Shown here: positions 1 through 11,400 of the stretch, piece after piece
Layout: every line of letters starts with the position of its first letter
Numbering within the stretch: position 1 is the stretch's first letter
Assembly: GCF_015706575.1 (NCBI RefSeq)
Contig: NW_024037053.1
Location: 5,022,001 to 5,086,000, forward strand
Direction of reading: 5' to 3'
DNA length: 64,000 nt
Source: Patiria miniata
Taxonomy: Eukaryota > Echinodermata > Asteroidea > Valvatida > Asterinidae
The notes under the pieces: model-generated
What the model saw: the letters and a program-made list of their open reading frames with translations, nothing else
Databases searched by the model: none
What the model was told of the DNA's origin: nothing
Position numbers and translations under genes: made by a program

Positions 1-1
1 G

Positions 2-235
2 TACACGATCAAGGGACTGGAGGCTAATAGACTCTATCAGTTCCGGGTCAAAGCCAAAAACTCACGAGGCTACAGTGGTTGGTCAAACGCCCCCATACAA
101 CACATGGGAAGCGGGTCCCGCATGGAGTTACTTCGTACACTCATTACAGTGCTGCACAATCTACTTATGGATATGGGCGATGAGGGGGAGGCAGGGAACC
201 AGATCAAGCTGGATACACTTTCATCATTCTTGTGA
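2..235 (+). CDS. C-terminal coding piece of a fibronectin type III domain protein (partial)
   Basis: The frame is open from base 2 to a TGA at 233-235, giving 77 residues. The first part reads like the F and G strands of a fibronectin type III domain: GLEANRLYQFRVKAKNSRGY followed by SGWSN, which fits the family pattern of Y-x-F-R-V-x-A-x-N-x-x-G-x-S. The remaining roughly 40 residues, ending in LSSFL, form a short tail with no recognised domain. The 5' side is cut by the window edge, so the parent protein cannot be named. No splice site is visible in the open stretch, so this is probably part of the last coding exon. The gene is in the same orientation as AP3D1, which starts about 2.2 kb downstream. 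Confidence 0.6.
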   Translation, partial: YTIKGLEANRLYQFRVKAKNSRGYSGWSNAPIQHMGSGSRMELLRTLITVLHNLLMDMGDEGEAGNQIKLDTLSSFL

Positions 236-388
236 TTGTCAAGACAACAGGTTTCTCCCCTTCCTTATAAATGGCGTGGAGAACATAAATTCGTATATTT
301 ATTGACTTGAGGAGTCGCTGATCACAGTGACCTGTGAGGAAAGCGCTAAGCTTAGCCCCGCATTTCCTGGTCGTAAGCTCGAGATAAA

Positions 389-394
389 AATAAA
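389..394 (+). terminator. Candidate poly(A) signal of the FN3-domain gene
   Basis: A canonical AATAAA hexamer lies about 150 nt after the TGA of the upstream FN3-domain gene, a normal distance for a short 3' UTR. It is the first such hexamer after the stop. The cleavage site itself cannot be seen. Confidence 0.4.
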
Positions 395-2200
395 ACCAAC
401 ACAAGATGTGGTGGAAAATTTAAAGTACAAATTATCTAAAACAATCTCTTTCAAGTTTCATCAAATTAAAATATGGTTCCGAAGTTATTTTTAAGTTAAA
501 ACAACATTCGAAATCTCGGACCGAATGTCACTTTGTTGTCAACACAAGGGACTCAACATTACTGGCTGCAAGGTTTACCTGGACTGAATTGGAGACAGTA
601 ACTCCGGGAAAACTAAATACGTGTTATTGCTGAACAAAATGATATATTCTTTTAAACACGGAAGTATTATTAGGTTTATTTTTGATTGGCCTCCATTTAC
701 TGTTACTTAATTTCTGTTTTGAGCAGACAACAACGCAACATATTGGTTCGTTTTTAGTGTAAAAAAACTATTAAATATTATTCGTCGCAAAATACAGAGT
801 AAGCTGCAGGAAAGAACGGGCACTCCCGGTTTGAAAGATTCAGGAATATTGTCGTTTTGTTAAGAATTAATTTTGAGATGTTGCTCTAGTTCAAGAATGT
901 CAGTAACCCATAATTAACAAGCAGGGTGCAGTGCCAGGGCGTATTTCTTTACATTTGTTGTTGCTACTCTGATGAAATATTACTCTGGGAGTATTGCTCT
1001 GTAATTATGTGATTATAATCATGTATATAATTATTGAAGAAAACAAAAGTAATTCTGATCATTTACATATAACATATAATATAGCCATTATTAAAGTGTA
1101 AAGCTATCATGCATGGACAAAACGGTATCTGGTCCTGATAAAGGTTTTGCAGGGAATTTTATTTTTTTCGGTTATGGCTGCAAAGTTAATTTAAGATTTT
1201 CGTCAAATTGTTTCGGCGTTACCTCTTATATTATCAGATTTCTAATTTATATGTGTATATAAAATCGTATTTCGTATTTGTACAGCCATCTTGGAAACAC
1301 GACTGAAAGAAAATATTATTTTCCCCAACTCATATATACCTCATTCAAATTGTACGCGCTTTTTGTCTTTTAATTGTAAATAAAATGCTAAAATATCAGA
1401 ACTGGAGCTTGATTTAAGCGGAATTATAATACACTGTCTGTGACTGTATAATAATGGTGGAGTTGGAAAAATGAAAATAAAAGTAGCCTACTTTATCTTT
1501 CATATAAACTGACGAACTTCTGTAGTCCATCTCCCAAACTGTGGTCACCCTTTGCAAAATTGAGGGCGCTCTTTGAATGCGTGATCATGGTTTTCACTTA
1601 GTAACTTGCAGCCGGCAAAATCAAAATTGGATTGGGCCTCTATTCGTATTTTTATTTTAATAAAAAACAAGCAATTCCGTATTTAAAAAAAAGGAAAACA
1701 AAAATAGGGGAAAAACAATTATCTAACCACTGCATGATGAGCGCATGCGCATGAATACAAATTCGTTTGTGATATGCATATTCAAATCACCCTAGTCAAT
1801 AGCAGTTTGCAGCGCTTATAAATTAATGAATTGGTTGCAATGTTTGAAGGCGTTTTAAGAAATATTAATAATATGAAAAAACATAGAAGAGAAAATAAAC
1901 TGCTTTTTTGGAAAAAAAACAATATGCATACGGTTTGGTAAAAGTCAGCAAGTTATTCGCCTACCTTTTTTGCCGTTTGGTGCGGAGGAATTGTCTTCAA
2001 TATGAATACAGCAAAATGCTTAAAAAGTTTTAGGTGTTTAATTAAAAAGCTCCCCAAACAAATGATTTTTCTGACGGAATTTTGAGATTCATAATAAAAA
2101 GTTAATAAATTGTTAAATTCCCAGGTTAGATTTTACAGTGGCCCCATACTCCCTTCCTATTCATTATTGTTTCCTCCGAGTACCAGCGAACCATTGACGT
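395..2200. other. AT-rich intergenic region between the FN3 gene and AP3D1
   Basis: About 1.8 kb of AT-rich DNA with no convincing coding frame, RNA gene or clear repeat. The last 200 bases grade into the AP3D1 promoter. Confidence 0.6.
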
Positions 2201-2414
2201 GGAGCAGATTTGATCACATGACATCTCAGCACCGCCATATTGTTCATGTACAAGAAATTTTCGTGTGCAAACCAATGGCGATGAGACTGTAACGTTGCAG
2301 GTATGGACACTTGTTTCAGTTGAAATTTATTCGCTGATTCGCCCACTTCCTCGGCCAAAATACAGAATTTCTTGACTTCTTAGAGATAGCTGGCCTCCAG
2401 ATTGCCAAGTCGTC
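2200..2414 (+). promoter_or_regulatory. AP3D1: Putative AP3D1 promoter and 5' UTR with M-box/CLEAR-like and YY1-like motifs
   Basis: TCACATGA at 2214-2221 matches the core E-box bound by MITF/TFE factors (M-box, CLEAR-like). CCGCCATATT at 2232-2241 matches the reverse complement of a YY1 site. Both lie about 170-200 bases upstream of the start codon, and no TATA box is obvious. AP-3 serves lysosome-related organelles, so a TFE-type site would fit its biology. The motif matches are seen in the sequence; their function and the transcription start are inferred. Confidence 0.4.
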
Positions 2415-5400
2415 ATGGCTCTGAAGAAGGTGAAGGGGAGTTTGGAGCGCGTTTTCGACAAGAATTTGCAGGATTTGGTGAGAGGCATCCGCAACAACAA
2501 AGATAGCGAGGTGGGTGGATCAGAATTGCTAGGCCCAATTTAATGCTCGAAACATGTAAAGGGTTTGTCCAAGGTACGAGTTGCCCAAGGTACGAGATGA
2601 CCTGTTACCTTGGCTCTTGCCATGTAAAGTTCAGTTCATCTGTAAGCATTATATCATTTATATGCTTCTTTCTTTTTAGTTTGACTCTAAGTCTAACTGT
2701 TCAAAATATCGAGCTAGTAATTCCCCCCCCCCCCCAAAAAAAGTCAAGCCTAGCTACTCACATGAACAAACATAAAGGCCTATAATAAACGTTAAACCTA
2801 TCTGAGAAACAAGGTAAGATGACAATATATGTTTGTGGAGTGATGCAGGAATACTTCATTCTTATTCTTTTCCCCTTTTTGGTTTCAAATGATTAAATTT
2901 TTGTTTGAATTGAGATGCTTTGTTTTTCGTACGTAGTGCACAGCAGCCATAAGTAACGCGATTTGCAATTGCTTCTCCAGGACCAGGGCAGGGATCCTGG
3001 TTCGAAACCATTGCTGCAAAGTTCCATTTTAAAAGAATGTTTTTGAAATAGTTTTCTTTAATTTCATGTTTAACTTTTAATCAATTCGTTCTTGTTATTT
3101 TAAATAGATTTTATTTTCTTCTTCGTAATCGGTGTCTTTGGTGGAAATATTTTTGTAAGGGTAAAAAAGAAAAGAATGTTGCAACCTGACGTTACTTCAG
3201 CAGTTGTGTACAAAGTCTATGGAGCGTCAAGAACATTTTCTAAGTATTTCCTAACAAAATTAGAAATGTTTCTCAGTCCCAGATTCATGTCTTATCATTT
3301 TTGCAACTACTGACCTTCATTGAGATGATATTTATGAAGAAAAAAGCAACGTCAGCAGCGTCATTCAAACATTCGGTTGAATGATAGTCTGGCTGCAACA
3401 GCCAAAAATCTTGATGTTGAATACTAGTAGGTCAGGGAGCCAGATGGTTCCGTTATGAAAGCAGTTGCAAATCACGTTACAGCTGCCATAACAATAGCCA
3501 GTGCCTTTATTTTTTATCTGAATTTGATTCATGTTTATCAGGTCGATGAATATAAATTCTGTCATTGTCTGTGGCTACTTATGTTTAATCATGCTTACCA
3601 AAACCAAAAACAACATTAAACTGGAAATAGAGTTATGTTTTTATTACAAGGATATTCTTTGAAATCACGATGATACCATAAACACTAAAATAATATTTTA
3701 GGTGGCACTCTGTACCAGGCTATGTTAAAAATAAATCTATCTTCTTTTTTTTACTTTACAGGCCAAGTACATAGCATCATGCATAGATGACATCAAACAA
3801 GAGTTGAGACAAGAGAATATTGCAGTCAAAGCCAATGCAGTCGCTAAGCTCTACTACGTAAGTAGTCGGAACATTTGGGACTCTCAATACTGTGTATGAG
3901 AGTCCCAAAACTTATGGTATTGAAAATATGCAACACAAGAAAATAGACTGCTCCTTCAACTTTGTCGGAAGAAACATCTGGTACACGTCTTATCTCTCCA
4001 TGGTCTGCTTCAAAAATTGAATTCAGACTTCAAGCTTGGCTGATAAATACTGAGGAGCTTGTCTTGGCCTCATGAAAATCCAGGAGAATTTTGTGGTGTA
4101 AAGAGTGAGTAATTCTGGCCTGAATTTGTTTTGCATGTTTTTTTTCTGCACTCAAGGTCACAGTCTGCTATGTAAGTTTTTATAGGAAATTCTCTCTACT
4201 AAGTACAATTTTTTTCAGTTCGTATCCATTATGAATCAGTCAAGCAAACAACTTAAAAGAACACAGCACCAATTTGCTGCAAGTTGCATTATTCAGTCTG
4301 TTGTGTGTTCACTAAAATAACTTCACTCCTTGTGTGCTATTTTTCCTCATCTGGATAAGAAACAGGAGTTAGTATGATGTTGGTTGGAATTTTAAATCAC
4401 TGTAAACAATGCCAGTGTTTGTGCAACAGACACAAGCAGATACAAACAATAATGATAAATATGTACGTTGTTTGTACCTGTAAAAAAATAGGTTTCCTTT
4501 TACAAATATACCTGCGGAGACGTTTTTTTCAGTGGTTGAGTTAAATTAGTGGTATTTAATTTATAAAGAGTTTCTAGAGAAACATACATATTATTGGCAC
4601 CAGTACATATCTGAAAATATCTTTTAGTTAAACAAGTTAATTTGCATGTTTAATTTGCATACTGTTTGCCAGTTGACTGATCTGGCATATGTTGAAGGCT
4701 TTACTCAGTCCTCTGCATACATGTAATTTATAAGCAAATAGGCCTATACCATGATTCAAATATTGTCAAGCCATGAGCCTGTACTATATCATGCTGCATA
4801 ATGTATGAATGCCTTGCCGTAAGGTCCTTATTTAAATATATTGAATTTGTAGTTTTATCCCATTAAATAATTTGCATTAAGGAGTGCATACGTGTACATA
4901 TCTACATGTATATGTACCTTTAATTGAGTGTGCTACTGCTAATGGTTGACGGTGATGTATAAAATGGTTCATAAATTGTGATGCGATCAAGCTAAATGGG
5001 TCGTTTGTCGACCCTTATCAAATTTTTTTCCTTCCAATTTTAAATAGAACTATCTTTCAGTTTATATTTGGTGAAAACCCCATGTGAATACGACCTTCCG
5101 TTCAGAAGTTATGGGACTTAGAACACAGGCAGATCAGAAAGAAGAAAACACAGAAATCAAACAGAGAAATCAACGATTCAAAATTGAAGTATTTATTTAG
5201 CAACAATAAACATGCTTTATTTCAGGTTATTGAATATTAACTCCTTAGCAAATATGTCACATTTAATTTCATCATGAGTTTTTCTCGGAAAAAAGATAGT
5301 TGACATGAAAGAGGGCATATGTAGCCTTCCGATTTTACAAAAAAGGTCAATTTTGAAATGTCCACCCCTACTGACCTATTTTTGGCTGTATCTTAACCCT

Positions 5401-8400
5401 AACCGCCCTGAATGCATGGCAAAAGTGCGTTACTGATATCGTAGGATGCACTTTGTCAAGGTCTTGGGCCGGACCTTGTGTTGTTGTTCAGCCATGCATA
5501 AATATAGGCCTGGATTATGCTTGAAATCCTCCATACTGCTCCAGGATGTCACTGGCAAAGCCTTAACATATCGACAGTCACTGCCGTAGGATTCAGGCAG
5601 TGGTCACCCCTTCACGGACGATATTCGAGAAATAATGGAGGAATTTGCAGGATTGAGGCTATATATGCTTTTTTCCATGAAGCCAATTGGAGGATTTTGC
5701 AGGATTGAGGCTACATCCTGGCAAAAAGGCCTAGGGTACATGTATTCGGAGGGCCAGAATATACATGTATCTCTACACAAACATAGTAGGCTTGATACAC
5801 ATAGTACAAGTAAGGGTGTCAGTTCATGTGTTGTCATTGAAATACGTGTAGGTAGTTACAATGTACATGTACATTGTGAATGTGCAGTACACCCACACAA
5901 ACAGGCATGACGGGCAGGTGCATGTGACATGTAACACTCACAGCTACATGTCAATGTATGTGCTGCTGTATAAGGTCTGTCTCCATGAATTGGGAGCAAA
6001 GGTGGAGTAGTTTGAGAAAGCAGAATTCTGCATTAGGGAAACTGCAGACATTATGGTCATAAAGAGGAGGGCAAAAAGTCCATTTCAAACATCAAGCCAT
6101 AATGAATTACATGTAAAGGCTTTTTCAAAATAAAAGTCGTCCAAATAAAAAATAATGCAGAAAGTAACTGACTATGCAAAGATATTTTCTGAATGACCAA
6201 GTCTAATTGATTGTCGTTGCAATTGTGAAATACCAGATTGATTGCATAACTGATGCTTTCACACTCGTGTTTTCTATCGTCCTGCTTCTTCCACAGTTGG
6301 AAATGCTTGGCTATGACATCAGCTGGGCGGCTTTCAACATTATTGAGGTGATGAGCTCGTCTAAGTTTACTTTCAAACGTATCGGCTACTTGGCTGCATC
6401 TCAGAGCTTCCATGAAGGAACGGATGTACTCATGCTCACTACAAACATGATCAGAAAGGTTAGTAGACGAATAAGTACAAGTGAAATTGGACATGTGTTA
6501 ACAACCAGATTACAATTCATGGAGTTGGTCTTTCTTCTGAAACCAATTGGATTGAATCTGCAATTTGAGAAGTGTACTTTCATCTACATGTGCAATTTAC
6601 AAGTTTAAAAACAGCCAAAAAGCATCATCATTCAGGGATAATCCAGAGGATAATTACTTTGAACGAATTGTGAAATGAAAATCTTTAAATGGGTGTTTGG
6701 TACATTTATAATTACAAATTGAATGTTGGAGTTCACTGTATGGGCTTGACCTTATTCAGAATTTTGCACCTCGAAGAAAATTGCAAAAGAATTATCTGGC
6801 TTATTGACAAGCTGGTGATATTTATGCAAATTGATGCTACATGTATGAGTTTCCTAATGAGTGATTTTCACAGGATCTGGGCAGCAAACAAATGTACGAT
6901 ACCGGCTGTGCACTCAGCAGTCTGTCATGTTTCTTGACCTCCGAAATGACCAGTGACCTGGCCAATGACATTATGGGGCTGGTAAGTTCAGAGGTCAAAA
7001 GGTCACAGTTCAGGACCTGTTGGTTTGTACACGTACATGTAGATTATTTGAGACTTTTTCCCTGTTTCCTCCCATCCCTTGGCAAATTGTTGTACACCAT
7101 GTGAAAACGCTAACCTGTAGGCCACTGTGTCTTCGGTAGAGTTGTTTGAGGTGTGAGGAATGGAACTACTAAATCGGAACCAAAATCGCAATTTTATATA
7201 TTCGTTACTTAGCTGGATACCAGTCATATTTCTTATTTGAACCGATTCATTCCTGTTTTTACTGGTTTGCAACATTAGGTCAAAACAAAGCACTGTCATT
7301 GCTCCAGTCTTGGCTTTGTAATTTCTGCAATACATTAAGACCACAAGACAAGTTGCAATGTTTTGTAAAAAGTCTTTATTTTCATATATGATTAGATTTA
7401 ATTGGTTCCATCCTTACACGTCAAACCATCATTCCTTTCAGCACTTTCATTGGTAGTCACTCTGTCATACCGTGTTTAATTCTGGCTATGTAGCTCTCGT
7501 ACACGTATCTTTCAGTAGCCTTTTTTCCCGTTTTTCTTTTGTTTTGGTTTTGATCTCTCCAACTTCATGGTCACGTTACCCCCTGCTCCCCTCTGCCTTC
7601 AACACTGGTCCCACCAACCAATCGACTGCCTGACTGCCCCACGCAACTTCACCGTCCACCTGCCGTTGACACCTGCTTCATCCTGATGGTTCTAACGTGA
7701 CCATCTGGGTGTATTCTGGGGGGTTATGATCCTGAGTAGGATATTAACAGTACGAACCAGTATGATGCTAGCGTGGCCATGAACGGTCTTGCATGTTTCA
7801 CATCCCCTGACCTGGCCAGAGATTTGGCTAACGATCTCATGAGTTTGGTAAGTCCAGTGTTTGTTCCATTTGTTGATTTTTATTTGGTTCTTGTTTTGGT
7901 GTTCTTCACAATCAAATGTGATTTCATGGCTTTGCTTGCCATAGATGACGTATCTATGCTTACAGTCTGTTCAGTGTATTGGCTGTGATTGATACTGCAT
8001 GGCCTAACAGTTAGCACAAATGGTAGAATCAATCAATTTGCTAGCTTGTTAAAACCATAACAAAGTTAAGTCTTGCTTGCAAACACTATTCAATTGAAAT
8101 TGTCCTTGTGGCAGTGTGTGCCATTGGTTGAACCAATGTTTGTGTGGGTAGACGAGTCCATAAGGAAACAAAAGTGTGTCGCAAAAGTAAACTTGGGATG
8201 AAACAGGGAAACCAGATTTTCAGAGAGTTTGTGAAGGACCACATTTTGTGACAGCAAAGCTATGAAATCAGGTCCGGATAGTGTCGGTTTTCAGGTTCTT
8301 TGATAAATGTATTCGTTGATTTGTTTCATTTAATTTGGTCACTTCTTTTGTTTATCATTCTGGGCTGTTCTTGACGCTTCGAATCAGGTATTGGATTCAG

Positions 8401-11400
8401 ATAATGAAGAAAAAAAAGAGCTAGGAAAAAAAAACACACAAAAATAAAATACAAAATTTCACTTAAGTGACAAATTGATGACCAGGAGACTTAATCCCAA
8501 CCAAGTAACGTGGTTGACTAGCTCTGGGCTGACTAACTCTTAGCTAGTCAGTGTGCTAAAATGAAACATTCTAAATTGCAAAGAGCTGAATGCTTTTCAT
8601 ACGATTGTAAAGATCATATAGCTGGATGGCCTGTTTCTTAGTTTCAAGACAACTCTTGGTTTTAACAGTCTTTGCTTTGATTTGTATTTTATGTATAGTT
8701 GTCTTAACCCACACCAGTCAAACCATTTTAGTTTATTTTTGTTTGTGTGCTTTGTTTGATACTGTGCTACATCTGTTAAAGTTATCAAGCATTTAAAGAT
8801 GAAGAACAAAGAACCATAGAACAAAGAAAAAAGAAAGGTTTCAGAATTGTTTGATATTTATGTTTAAAAAAATGCTTTTCTTCAAATCCTCCAAAGTCTG
8901 TGAAAATGTATCTGGTCAATATTCCTGGTGTAAGTTAATGAATATGAATATCAATAGGAATCAATTTGAAATGTACCTACATGTAGACTTTTCTTTATGA
9001 ACTGGTATTGAATGCTACTTCCCACTTTATTTCCTTTTAGATGGCTTCCACAAAACCCTACATCAGGAAAAAGGCAGTGCTTCTAATGTACAAAATCTTC
9101 CTCAAGGTAAGGAAGGATTTCTTTCTGTCAAAAGATAGTAATGGCCCACACCTAGCACAACTTCCTAAAACATGGGTATTAGTAAAATGGCCTACAGCCC
9201 CCTCCAGACACTTTCTATCACTGTTTCTATCATTGTGTTAGAGTATGTTTCTGTGACTTGTGTTGTTGTTGTTGTTGTCATTCACAGTTCCCAGAAGCAC
9301 TGAGGCCAGCCTTCCCACGATTAAAGGACAAACTGGAAGATCCAGATCCAGGTGAGATCGCTGATCATCAAAATGGCATTGGCACTGAACATTGTTCATG
9401 TTGTCTCAACTTGAATATTTTAGTTCTTGTGCTGAACCCGAAGGGCCACCCTATTGGCCTTTGGCTGACTGAGTAACCAACTGAAGACTGACTGACTGAC
9501 TGACTGACTGAAAAGCGGCTGGAAAAATAAGTTATATAAATGTTGGTATTCATCTTGAGTCCTGAAATAATTACAAATATTGTAGCAATTATTAAAATGA
9601 GGGTTTTGGATTACTCGGCAGGTGTTCAGTCAGCGGCTGTCAATGTCATATGTGAATTGGCTCGTAAGAATCCCAAGAACTATCTGTCATTGGCACCGCT
9701 ATTCTTCAAGCTGATGACCAGCTCAACCAACAACTGGATGTTGATCAAGATCATTAAACTGGTGAGTGTAGATGAGAAGAATGGTACAGTATTGTGGTCG
9801 AGGCTGGTCACAAGACCAGTCACATGTCTGGTGACGAGTCGATCAGAAGTCAATTCCTAAGAAAGGAATGTCTTTGTCACAATTAATTTGATTGACTTGT
9901 GACTTGCCACGGGACTGGATGACTTGTGATGGACGTGTGTACAACACCACAATGACATTGCCATTTTAAGAGTGAATTTTGGAGTATTTTGCTTCAGGAA
10001 TTGTAGTATGCTAATGCTGTTGAACTTGTGTTTGTGTCTAGTTTGGAGCTTTGACACCGCTGGAGCCAAGACTAGGCAAGAAATTATTGGAACCTCTGAC
10101 AAATCTCATTCACAGGTAAATCATCCACAGAGTCTTTATCTGCTTAGCTTCTTTATATGCTAAACATATTTTAATGATAACTCAGATATAAAAGGATTAA
10201 TGTGCATTCTCTCACATTCACTTGTAATCCTGCATATTAGTTAACTGCTAAGTGGGAAGTTGCTTTGCTGAATAAAATTGCAGCATTAGTCTAGAAAATT
10301 GTTTGGTCGGATCAGAATAATAGCTTGAAATAGGAAATTATAATGAAAATATCATTTTTGTCATGTTTTCTTGACAGTACATCGGCTATGTCGCTGCTCT
10401 ATGAATGTATCAACACTGTCATCTCCGGTAAGTCATACAAATTCCTTCTTTCTGAAATGTCTCTGATTAGTTTACACATTGACCATGAAAGATGGAGAGA
10501 GGTATTAGATGAACAAAAGGTCTTGAACCATCCAGAAATATACGAAGCATTGATAGTTGTTTTCTCTTTTGAATCAGTTTTCATGTGATGTTGTGCCAAC
10601 CAACTTAGATTTTATCTCCCACGTCAAGGATGTCAGCTAATATTTTGACTCCCCCCCCCCCCAGAAAAAAAACCCAAAGAAGAAGAAATGGTATGCAAAG
10701 GATGCATTAAGAAGAGGGCCATTAAGGAAAGACAACGTCTCTCCCACAGCGTGGGAAAAATGGACGTTAATGGAAATGATGATGATGATGACAGCGTCCA
10801 GTCTATTTTTCTTTAATGAAAAATATTGGAGTGTGTTGTTAATTTTTTTGTAACTTACAGATGGCTTTGATAATTTTCCTTCTATAATCCAAAATGTATA
10901 AATTTCAGAAATGTTATTTAACACCATCAAGCTTGATGTTACAGTTGCTGATTTGGGAACATTACAAACCTAACATGTATTTGCTTTTAGATGTATCTCA
11001 GAGAATAGTTAAGAGTTGCATGGTTAGAGTCGAGGCATTTTTGTTTACTGTACTTGTGTCGTTCTACGTAGAATTGTAGTAGATTATCAGTGTTCTCATC
11101 AGGCTGGTATATAACACCTGCCTTAGTTCCTGCCACCTGTTATCGGCATGCACCTGTTTTCAACACTTGTAATTAGAGTTATTATTTCAGTGTCATGTCT
11201 AGATCTTTGAATATGCTCCTCAAACTTGGCAATAGATGTGCACATGTTGAGCATCAGGGTATATGGCTCAGTGTAATACCTGGGTAGTGCATGTATATAA
11301 ACCCTTGTTTTAAGCAGTAATGCTACAGCTGTTGTGATTGTGCATGTGCATGACATGCTGCTGCTAACACGTTGTGCCTGGTCTCTACACTGTAAGAAGG

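Noticed and set aside
9478-9512. GACT repeat considered as a regulatory site
   Set aside because: It is a plain (GACT)n microsatellite in an AP3D1 intron, with similar sequence near 30357.
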